From contig OZ035960.1 of NCBI GenBank assembly GCA_964034945.1, forward strand, positions 107,355,933-107,419,932: a DNA stretch of 64,000 nt, written 5' to 3'. Below the pieces are notes generated by a model, which had not been told where the DNA came from, ran no database searches, and saw only the letters and a list, made by a program, of their open reading frames with translations. Below are positions 54,610-64,000 of the stretch, piece after piece; within the stretch, counting starts at the first letter, position 1, and each line of letters starts with the position of its first letter. The stretch is from Chrysopilus asiliformis. Lineage: Eukaryota; Arthropoda; Insecta; Diptera; Rhagionidae. Made by a program: the position numbers and the translations under genes.

Positions 54610-55015
54610 TATATATATCAGTTGTGATCAACACACAACTTTCTTATGCAATATTTAGTTTCGGAAGAAAGTAATATTTTTTTAAATATCTCGCGAACCG
54701 TTAAAGATACTTATAAACGATTAAAGGGAAAAACACAGAAAATTTTATTTCCTATAAGTTTGGTTATATAAATTTTTTCACAAAAGTGCATAGATTTCGA
54801 GAAATTTTCAAAAAACTGAATTTTTTTTCAAATATTTATCTTGAGAACCGTCAGAGATACAGAGAACCGTAAGTACAAAAAATAGAGAAAATTTTATATC
54901 CTTTCAATTTTGTTATGTTCATTTTTTCCAAAAAGCGCGAAGATTTCGAAACATAATTTGAAAAACGGTATTTTTTCAAAAAAAAAATTGTATGGGAGGT
55001 ACACGTTATAGCTAC
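54610..55015 (+). repeat. dispersed repeat D, copy 2
   Basis: The first part matches 29010-29110, the rest matches 43600-43870. So repeats A and D may be pieces of one longer family. Confidence 0.7.
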
Positions 55016-55087
55016 GAGGACTACGATTTTTGTATTACTTATTTACAAAAAAATTCAAGTTGCTAGATCAACGCATTTTCGAATTAT

Positions 55088-55611
55088 TTAACCCTCTAAC
55101 TGCCACGACAGTTTAAAGCCTTTTTCGAATATTTAGTTGTCAGTCAAAAAGGCACTAAGAGAAAAAAAAATTGAAACAAAATTATGCCGACATGTTATTT
55201 TATTACCATAAAATAAGTGCAACTACAAAAAATCGTTGTGTTTGCAGCGAACCCTTTAATAATTTTTGATTGATTGTATTTACATTAGGACTCACTTTGA
55301 GGCGGCACGTGTTTCCTCATTTTTCTGCCGTATGCACACGGTTCGCTTTATCTGGATTCATAAACCGGTTTCATCAACAAAACTAAAGACACAGGTTTCA
55401 ACGACCAGAGTCAAAAACCAGTTTGCGACCGATAATTTTAAGTGAATCTAAATTTCGTTCGCTCTTTTTGTTTTCCCTCCCCACTGCGTCCCTCACCTTC
55501 ACGAATGACGTGCCGCCTCAAAGTGAGTCCTAATGTAAACACACTCTTCGTGGCCGTTGTGTACAGTTACGTGTCAGGTCTTTTTGACTGACGTGGCAGT
55601 TAGAGTGTTAA
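55088..55611. mobile_element. 524-bp TTAA-flanked MITE, divergent member of the ACTGCCA family
   Basis: TTAA at 55088-55091 and 55608-55611; ends TTAACCCTCTAACTGCCACG and the complement of TTAACACTCTAACTGCCACG. A second inverted pair (GTCAGTCAAAAAGG) follows inside. It contains a nested element at 55279-55539. Confidence 0.85.
55279..55539. mobile_element. nested MITE with perfect 32-bp inverted ends
   Basis: Arms 55279-55310 and 55508-55539 are exact inverted copies (start TTTACATTAGGACTCACTTT). 261 bp in all; no coding capacity. Superfamily unknown. Confidence 0.85.
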
Positions 55612-56780
55612 GATACGTACAACCATTGCGTTAAAACCGCGCCATTGCATTAAGACCTCGCCATTGCGTTAAAACTCTAGCGGTTCAGAAGATAACTCCT
55701 GAAAGATTTTAACGTAGGAGAAGGAAAAAGAAAAGGGGAGGGTTAGATTTACCTGGGGGAAAAAATTACTGAACGGAAAAATTATCTAAAACCCCGTTTA
55801 CATTTGTGATTTTTTTTTTCTTGAATTTCTCCGTTAAATTTATTCAGATTTTATTCACAGAATTTTTCTTATCTATCGCGGAAAAAATTCACTTAGCAAA
55901 AATTATCAGAATTTGAATTTATTCCGGTAGTTTTGTATTAAAAAATCGAATTCGAGCGTCTCTCAGAAAACAATTTCTGAATTTTCTGCAACATGAATTT
56001 AGTGTTGAAAAACAAAATTCGCAAGAAATCTTTCTTTCAAGTAAATATGAAGAAAATACTTCCAACTCTTTGCTTGAAATAGCCTGAGTTTGCTTCGAAT
56101 TGCCTGTTTTAACACCCAATATATGGACATCACAAAAACATCGGCGGCATTTTTATTTCATTTGGGATTTGTCAACAAAATACGTTAAACTTTCAAGGGA
56201 GGGGTGTAGGAGTGGAGGAAGGGAAGACGGTGAGTGGGGGGGGGGGGGTTCGGTAGTCCGGATTTACGGGGGGTTTGCGGAGTAAACTATGTACAAAAAA
56301 TCGTGAGAAATACTGGCGAAGAAGCGGGTGATCCGAAGAACCTGAAATTAGTGTATTTTATTTTATTTAATTCAAAGTTTGGATTTTTCACTGAAACCCA
56401 AAAGCAGCCACCCCACAAAAAATGTTGAAAAAAGGTTAGAACAACAAGATGTGAAAATGAAGCGAAAGCAGTCAAATAAACGAAAACCCAATGCAAATCT
56501 GTAACTAAAAATTATTTTTCCTCCAAAAGTTACATGGCAAAATATTAGTGTAATTTCTGAAAACTGCGGAAAAACTGGCAACATTTTCAAGAGATTTTAA
56601 AAATATTTCAAGAGAAACTTAAGGAGAAAAACATCGCACATCTCTTACTGAACACTTCTCTTAAAGTTCACGGACATTTCTCTTACTTTTATAAAAAAAT
56701 TCTTCGTTTTAAGAGAATAACAAAAGAGAAAGGAAATTCCTTTTAACACAAAAGAGAATGAAAATGTCTTAAAAACTTTT
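55612..56780. other. no recognised feature; 13-base G run at 56236-56248
   Basis: AT-rich non-coding apart from the homopolymer, which is a likely site of sequencing uncertainty. Confidence 0.5.
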
Positions 56781-57480
56781 CCCAAAAACGAGACAAACAG
56801 TGTTTCGTACAGGATTCTGCCAGACAAGGACACAAAAAACATCGCATTGTGGGAATTTTTCCCAGGCCGACAGGCCAGGATTCAGCATCCTTCGCATTAC
56901 TTTCCGTGTTGACAGTGTATCAAAAAACAAGGACAAAGGAGGAAAACAAACCAGAAGACGATGGCACAAAGATGAAAACGCGAAAATGCGAGGCAAAACA
57001 ACAGCGAAAAGAGTGAAGTAAATCGAAACGAAAGGAAAATATCGGGGAAAACTTCTGGGGGTGCCAAGCGGCTGAACGGTGCGAACATCAATTTAGTTAG
57101 TCGAATATCGTGTGACCGTTTTGTGGATGGAAAATCGTCTGCGTGCAGTGTAATGCGGGCATTGCACAAAAAAACAATGCACACGTAACGTCATCAAGAA
57201 AAGTGATTTTCCATTAATCGGCATTCGTTTCGTTTGAATTTCCCGAAGTAGTAATCGGCAAAGGTGTGTGAATAAAAGAAAAATTTGAATTTCGTTGTTT
57301 TCATTTTGCAATCAAATAAAAAAAGCAATTTTGCAAAACTAGCAGTTATACAGTGAAAATTTATAAATAACAAACTAAGAGTTTTCCTTTTATTTATGCT
57401 AACAACGTTGTCGTGCGTATGTGTGTGAAATACAATCATAGTAAAATAGAATAAACGCAAATCGAAATTCGTTCAAATAA
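56780..57480 (+). other. unique, more balanced stretch, possible regulatory or 5' UTR DNA
   Basis: Repeat-free and less AT-rich than the flanks, especially 56800-57240. No good frame on either strand and no clear promoter motif, so only a weak suggestion. Confidence 0.15.
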
Positions 57481-57499
57481 ACTTTCCACACAAATTTAA

Positions 57500-58982
57500 A
57501 TGTGTATCGGTTCAGTGATTTTGAAATGGAAATTTTTTTCAAATCAATTCGAAGCATTTTTCCGGGGTCCGTTTAAGGTTGTATCGTAAATTTTCCGGAT
57601 GGAAAATTGATGTTATTCCTTCGATTCGCAATGAAACCCCTTATTTGTTTTGATGGAACATTTATTCTGAATTTTTTTTCATACTGAAACTTTATCGACG
57701 TTATCGGAAAATGTGACATCCTGAGATCAGTGTTAATCCTGGAATCAACTGAAAGAAAAGTGGGTGTGTTTGTTTTTTGTGAAAATTCCTCGGTAGAAAG
57801 GGGAAAATTGAAAGTAAAGCACAATCGCGTAGTAACCGCAAGGATTACAAAAAAAAATTACAGGAGACTCTAGAATAAAACTTGGATAAAAACTACAAAA
57901 ATTACAGACATTACAATCGAAGGACGAGAAACTCTGTAACCCCTGACGTCAATTTCAAGTAAATACGAATGGGTGGAACTCGAATTTCTCTTCATTTACT
58001 ATATTTTATGTTACTTTGTTGTAATTAACGACATTTTGCCAGAATGGAGATTCTTAATAGCATCTAATTGGCCATTAATTGGATTACGAAAGAGCTTTTT
58101 TGATTAGCATTATCGATTTTAATCATCATGTTGACGATGATGGCTTGATGATAATGGGTAAGGTCAAGTATTCCGGAACTAATTTCATATTGGATAGATG
58201 AAAAGTGCTTTTGACCTTTGCGACATTCATTTACTGGGAAATTCATAATAATGGGGTTATTTTAAAATACCCCTTACACTCTTTATCATTATACTTGTAT
58301 AGCTATGTAGATAACATCCTTCGTTGCCTGCTGGTTGAGTAAAGTGGACAAAATGAGTGATTTTATCTTTTGATCCTGAATTAATGCAGAGGTCAGGGTT
58401 TTCTGTTGTTTGAGTTTCCATACCAACTCGAAATTAAGGGGATATCCTGCCCCCGATCTGAAATTGATTTTTAAATGAAATTCTCTTGGGATCCACTGGG
58501 GACTTACATGTCTCCGGGCTAGCATTTGAATTACAAAATTTGGGGGAGTTTACGACATTTCGGGGAGATGATTCAGCAATTTAAATTACTTTATTTAAAT
58601 AACTCGTTGTGATATTGGATGAAAATATTTCGTATCTAAAATATTTCGTATCTTTTCGTATCTAAATGGCGGACGAAATGTATTACAAGTGGTTTTTTTT
58701 TCGCTTTTTAAGAATTTTTTCTCGACTCTTTCCCTATCTAAACTCACTTATATGCACTTAAAATACTTTTAATTCCTTTTAATAAATCCAAAAATAGTTG
58801 TAACTGTTGGATTTCGTTCTCTCAATGACACAACAGTCAAAATCAAACTCTGGCCTCCTCAAATTAAGGTTTAGTAACAAATCTTGCTTTGGGCTGCACC
58901 TACAGTCACACATGGATTGCAAACCATAAATTGAGATTTCGAAACTCAACAGATTATCACTGCTTTCTTAGATATTCTTTTT
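57500..58982. other. no recognised feature
   Basis: Non-coding. Confidence 0.5.
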
Positions 58983-59345
58983 GAAAGCTTTTATTTAGCT
59001 CGCTTTCTTATCTGTCTGTTTGTTTGTCTGTTAGGGTCAAATCTTGTAATCTAATTTTGACCCAATTCTACTCATCCGATTGATTTAAAATTGTGCACAC
59101 ATTCGTAACTACGATGACCACACAATATTTTCTCTACCACGTCCTTAAGGATAACGGAAGGTCCTGTGAGGATAACTTGATTATCCTTTTCCTCAAATTT
59201 TCCGGAAAAAATTTCTTCTGGGAATTTTTGGAGGTCGTTGAATCCGTTTCTGACGTTAAGAGTTCTGTAAGAGTAATATAAGATCCTGTTAGGATAACGT
59301 TATTGTCTGTTCCTCAAATTTTCCGGAAAACATCTCATATGGGGA
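58983..59345 (+). repeat. dispersed repeat B, copy
   Basis: CTGTCTGTTTGTTTGTCTGT, GGGTCAAATCTTGTAATC, GTCCTTAAGGATAACGGAAG and CCTCAAATTTTCCGGAAAA, in the same order as at 32698. Confidence 0.75.
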
Positions 59346-60061
59346 TTTTCAAAAATGTTTCCATTGTTTTAATTCTTGCGAAAAGAACTAGTAATAAGTA
59401 ACGTCAGTATAAAAACCTTACTTGAAATGTTGGTTCTTGTTAGTGCCTTGCAAATAATTTTAAGAAATTGATGTTTTTCGAAAATTCGAATTAAATTGAA
59501 TACTTGCAAACCTATTTGCCAAAAAAAGCTACAAAAACTGAAAGTTGGTTCAAGTATTTTGATTTTACCATCCCGTTTCACTCCTCCTCTCTCCTCCCTC
59601 CACCCTCTTCTCTCCTCCAACAAATGTCCAGCTTACTAGAACTGTCTAAGAAATAGCTTTTTTCTAAATGGTAAATCCAATTATCTCTTTTCCATCCGAA
59701 GTCATAAAAGTGACATCTCTAATGGTATTTCCACAAACAAAGGTTTTGAAAGTTTTGACGAACCAATTTTTAAAAAATCTGAAAATTTATATTTAGATGG
59801 TCTGAAACCCCCAGAGATTCCAATTTTGTGTTTTCTGATAAATAATAAGTAATTAAATTTGACATTTAGCAAAACTAATTACGATTTCCGTAGAAAATTT
59901 ATATTTGTAGAATTTTCGTAGAATTTTCCAATGTCGTTTCAACCAATTTTTCAATTTTTATGTAGAAATCGTGTACCTATTGACGACAGACCATTCGCCA
60001 GATAAATTTGAGTTTTCAGATAATTGAAAAATTAATTTATATTATTTTCCCTATAATTTTT
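59346..60061. other. no recognised feature
   Basis: AT-rich non-coding. Confidence 0.5.
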
Positions 60062-60450
60062 AAAAGTTTTTATTTAGCTTGCCACGAATAGATACGAATA
60101 TCTATCTGTTTGTCTGTCAGGGTCAAATCTTGTAATCTTATTTTGACTTACTCATTCGATTAACTTGGAATTTTGCACACATACGTAAGTCCAATGGCAA
60201 TAAAATATTTCCACTACTTCGTCCTTGTAAGGATAAGGGAAAGTCCTGTTGGGATAAAATGATTGTCCTTTTCCTCAAAATTTCCGAAAAAAATCTGATC
60301 TAGGGGTTTTTGGGGTAGCTGAATGCTATTCTGGCATTAAGAAGTCTGTAAAAATAACGGAAGCTCATGTAAAGATAGCGTGATTATCCTTTTCTTCAAA
60401 TTTTCCGGAAAAAAATCTATTCTGGGGGTTTTTAGGATCGCTGATTCTCT
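60062..60450 (+). repeat. dispersed repeat B, copy
   Basis: TTTTTATTTAGCTTGCC, CTGTTTGTCTGTCAGGGTCA, CACTACTTCGTCCTTGTAAG and TTGGGGTAGCTGAATG phrases of the family. It is followed by three short AAAGTCTGTACAAATAT repeats at about 60448-60497. Confidence 0.75.
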
Positions 60451-60499
60451 GTACAAATATAAAAGTCTGTACAAATATAAAAGTCTGTACAAATATCTG

Positions 60500-61940
60500 G
60501 GAGGCATCAAGGATATCAAAGATTATACAGAATAAACAAGTTCGGCGAAAAACAGACCTCATTTTGTATTTTTAGTCATACTAATCAAATACAAAATGAC
60601 TAAAAAGGACAAAATCAAAAAAACACAAAAAAAATCAAAAAAATAAAAAATAAACAAAAATTTTTTTTTGAAAAAATGCTTTTATTTTTAAATCGACTGA
60701 AAAGGAAAAAAAAAATTTTTGAGTTACTCTGAATCAGAAATTAAAGCGAGATAAGATCATAAAAAATAAATGTGTAATTGCAACCAAATCTCAGGCCCAT
60801 CGGATCAATTTTTCTGTTAATAATAAAAAAAAATTGATGTGAACAGCACATAAAACTTCGTATAAGAAAGTAAAAATTTAGAAAATTTCGATTTAATTTG
60901 ATTTATTGCAAAAGGAAAACTTTTTTCGGCTTTAAACTCCACTCAAACCATAATTTTTTCCGGAAAAACTCACAACATTTAATATCTAGCTTGTTCTTTT
61001 CTCCATTTTCTCATCATTGTTATCTGTATATGTGAGAATAAATTAATTTTTAAATTATAAATGTGAAAAGCAAACTCATCGAACAGATAAATATATGCAC
61101 CCTACGTGAAAAATAAACGGGAAGTTTTCTTTTCACTATATTATTACAAATTCATTCATTACACATTTGTGTAATATTACGGAATAAAGAACAAGAAATT
61201 ATTACTTAAGTGCATTAATAAAACGCTAAAAGTTTGTATATAAATTACCAACGTCTAATTCATGGCACCAGCACGTACGGGAATATGAAGGCAACCCCTT
61301 TTCTGGTTTAATTTCCCGAGAAAGTGACAATTTAGAATCAACACACGTCGACAGCAAAATGTAAATAAATACAAAATACGAAATGAATTTTATATTTTCA
61401 CATTGTCTAGTATTATGTTGATACATATTTGTGAATCTAAATAAATTTTAAACATTAACATATATGTATATTCGTATATAATTTCCATATTCATCTCTTT
61501 GGTATCATTTAGTACCAAATTGAATGTTTGTCTTCTATAGTGTGTATAACCGGAATCAAGTAAGACATCAACTTTGAATCATAAATCTCTAAAACACTAA
61601 ACGTGTATCTGTTAATTAATTCTGATTTAATGATTGTAATCATTATAATATGAGTGTATAGTATGTCGTATGCACACATTTATAAAAGGGGTTGAAATGG
61701 AAATTTACTTTTGTTTTTGATTACTTTGCTATTGTTTCGGAAAATTCTTGTTATTTTCAAGTTATGCTTATTTTGTGTAATTCCAAGAATGGCACAATTT
61801 CTTTAGATGAAATGAAAAAGTCCAAATTCCCACCCTTAAAAGTTTCCAAGTTAATTTTCAGTGTTGTACAATTTCGAATAAAAATAAATTCCGAGTTGTT
61901 TCTGGTTATTAGGCGCCGTTTATATCTGACACTTTATTCC
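60500..61940. other. no recognised feature
   Basis: AT-rich non-coding. Confidence 0.5.
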
Positions 61941-62251
61941 GCACGGAAAGAAATAATTTTTGATGCAGTCATCATATTATATTTAGTGCAAACATATTTT
62001 GTTTGAGAGAAATATAATATTCTTGCTATAACCAAAATTTTATTTGCCACAAACAAATTTCGTTCACCATCAATATAATTATGTTTGTCCCCCAAAAATT
62101 TCCCTAAACACAATTATACTCATGGTGAACGAATTTTGTTTGGGGCAAATAAAATTTTGGTTATAGCAAGAATATTATATTTCTCTCAAACAAAATATGT
62201 TTGCACTAAATATAATATGATGACTGCATCAAAAATTATTTCTTTCCGTGC
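61941..62251. mobile_element. 311-bp foldback element, almost fully palindromic
   Basis: Ends GCACGGAAAGAAATAATTTT and its exact complement. The arms pair over about 146 bases with few mismatches around a short loop at about 62088-62097. Contains ATAATTATGTTTG motifs shared with the next element. A transcript would be one long hairpin. Confidence 0.85.
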
Positions 62252-62900
62252 GTGAATCTTATTCTGTGAAACTGAATTCATGCTTCACAACCGTTTACAA
62301 TATGCCACAAAATCCCGAACTATTTTCCTGAAAGACACCAGGACTTGAATTTTCTCATATAAAACCATCGGATTAATCCAACAAACTTTTGCTGGAGGAC
62401 GACAGATAAATAAAGACCGCGGAAAAAGTTCTGAATGAAATCCGTGGTGAAATTCAAGAAAAAATTGCCAGTGTAAACGGGGCCTTAAATAATGAAACAT
62501 TTTAAAATATTTCCTATTTTTCACAAATCAAATTATGTAGAATTTCCAATCAATAAACTAACCTGATATTGATTTTCAATGGAAATTAAACCATTTGGTA
62601 AAATATCAAACAATTTGGTAAAATATTTCAAACTTTGATTTATTTATATGCTGCGAGCATTCGAACTTTTCAACCGATGAAAAGTGGTTGGTTTTCATTT
62701 CATGCAGTTTTTTCGTGTGTGCGTGTGGGTTTATTTTGTATATGAAATTTGATAGTTTTTTTTACAGAAGGAACACTAAATTGATTGAAATAAATAAATG
62801 AACTTGATGTCAATTTCAGCATTGATTGCAAACAAAATTAATTAAAAATGTTTTTTATTTTAATTCAACATTTAATATGTAGATGTATTCGATAAAGGTA
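62252..62900. other. no recognised feature
   Basis: AT-rich non-coding. Confidence 0.5.
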
Positions 62901-63863
62901 CACGGAGAAAAAAATTATGATTCCCCCAATCATAAAATGCAGCCAGCATAATTATGTTTGGGGGATTCTTATTACAATTATGTTTGGCTGAAATTTCCCC
63001 TAGAGGAAATTTTTGCCATTACAATTATGTTTGCCGACACTGTGGTTCCAACCACATTATGCTTAAAACTGACAGGAGAAATCATGATATTTTGATTACA
63101 ATATGTTTGGTTGTACAACAATGTTTTCAAATTCACCAACCATATTATGTTTGGGGCAACCAAAATATGTTTGGATTCCCAAATTTTTTTGCCGTTTGTC
63201 CAATCATAATATGTTTGGGGCGAACATAATATGGTTGGTTTATAAATACAATTATGATGAATATAAGCAAATATTGCTTATATCAATCATAATTATAATT
63301 CGTGGAAAACAATTTTATAATATAACTGGATGTTTTCACATCCGTAAAACTCCATCCATTGACCTTTGGTCAAGCATGTGTTGTAGCCTTTTTCTAACAG
63401 GACTTGATATTTTTCAGCTTGACTTGAGTATTTATACGACCATGCTACAAATCTCATGCGAATTATACGCGAAGAGAAGAATTTGAACATAATATGTTTA
63501 ATTTTAAACAGATATGATCAGAGGCATCATATTTTTAATTCGGCCGCTTCAAGATTTCCCCACTTATTGTGTTCGTCAATCATAATGATGTTGAGACGCG
63601 GAATTTACAACAATATGTTGACTTGCAAACGTATTTTTATTCCTCCCAATCAAAATGTGTTTAGATATTATTGTCCTCCCAATTACATTATAATTTTCAA
63701 AATTTCCCTCGTCGGGGAACATAATTATGATTGGAAAACTAAACATAATACTAATTGGAAGTCATCGTCTGATAACATTTTGATTCGTCTGATTATATTT
63801 TGATTCCCCCAATAATTCTTATAGTACTCCCAATGATATTCAACCATAATTTTTTTCTCCGTG
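62901..63863. mobile_element. 963-bp element with perfect 19-bp inverted ends and ATTATGTTTGG repeats
   Basis: CACGGAGAAAAAAATTATG at 62901-62919 and its complement at 63845-63863. The left third holds about a dozen degenerate ATAATATGTTTGGGG or AATTATGTTTGG units (62934-63240). No transposase. Ends resemble those of the 61941 foldback (CACGGA...AAATAATT), so the two are probably related. Confidence 0.8.
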
Positions 63864-63944
63864 AATTAAAAATTTTCCTTTGATGGTTCATTTTGTAAAT
63901 TACAAAATAATTCGCAGCTGAAAAAATTGCAAATAAAGCAAATG

Positions 63945-64000
63945 TTTAAAAGCTTCTATTTAGCTTGTGTTCGTATATGTTTGTCTGTTTGCCTGTGTAT
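63945..64000 (+). repeat. dispersed repeat B, left end, cut by window edge
   Basis: AAAGCTTCTATTTAGCTTG then TTCGTATATGTTTGTCTG is the family head; the rest lies beyond the window. Confidence 0.65.

Noticed and set aside
56236..56248. 13-base G run considered as a G-quadruplex or functional site
   Set aside because: A lone homopolymer; length may be a sequencing error.

Overview
This is eukaryotic, AT-rich, transposon-dense DNA from an arthropod, most likely an insect. The evidence is an insect-type Ty3/gypsy LTR retrotransposon, a mariner-family transposase remnant, many small TTAA-flanked and other foldback elements, and no bacterial-style operons. No confident single-copy host gene is visible. 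The open reading frames outside the transposons are nearly all short chance frames.

Region 1-17433 holds two head-to-tail copies of one LTR retrotransposon, about 9.09 kb apart, sharing the LTR between them. The window opens inside the leader of copy 1. Each copy has an intact gag (534 codons) and an intact pol (1130 codons: protease, reverse transcriptase, RNase H, integrase), overlapping by 52 nt with pol in the -1 frame. A canonical slippery heptamer plus a GC-rich hairpin sits in the overlap. A long non-coding block without an env frame follows pol, then the LTR. The tRNA-Lys-type primer binding site just after the central LTR belongs to copy 2. The last 902 bp of the two visible LTRs show no difference, while parts of the interiors differ strongly, so the pair looks like a young and recombinant tandem.

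Region 17434-33400 is host DNA with inserted elements: a short in-frame 12-bp repeat at the retroelement edge, a near-perfect foldback, a deleted mariner with TA target duplication (an unoccupied relative of its target is visible near 44.26 kb), a small hairpin, a tandem-unit repeat at 25.76-26.24 kb, a possible first coding exon with a signal peptide at 25.33 kb, and an older element at 27.34-28.47 kb interrupted by two younger ones.

Region 33400-64000 continues as intron-like or intergenic DNA. It has at least five members of one TTAA-flanked family (two carrying nested foldbacks), three copies of an element with TAGGGTGACCATA ends, several dispersed repeats with TCTG/TTTG microsatellites, a possible terminal coding exon with poly(A) signals at 40.16-40.66 kb, and a long hairpin plus a related 963-bp element near the right edge.

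Functionally, only the two gag-pol units form a coherent gene system: Gag builds the particle, and ribosomal frameshifting supplies the enzymes for reverse transcription and integration. The remaining elements are non-autonomous passengers. The two candidate host exons are both on the + strand and would fit a gene with very long introns, but this is unproven.
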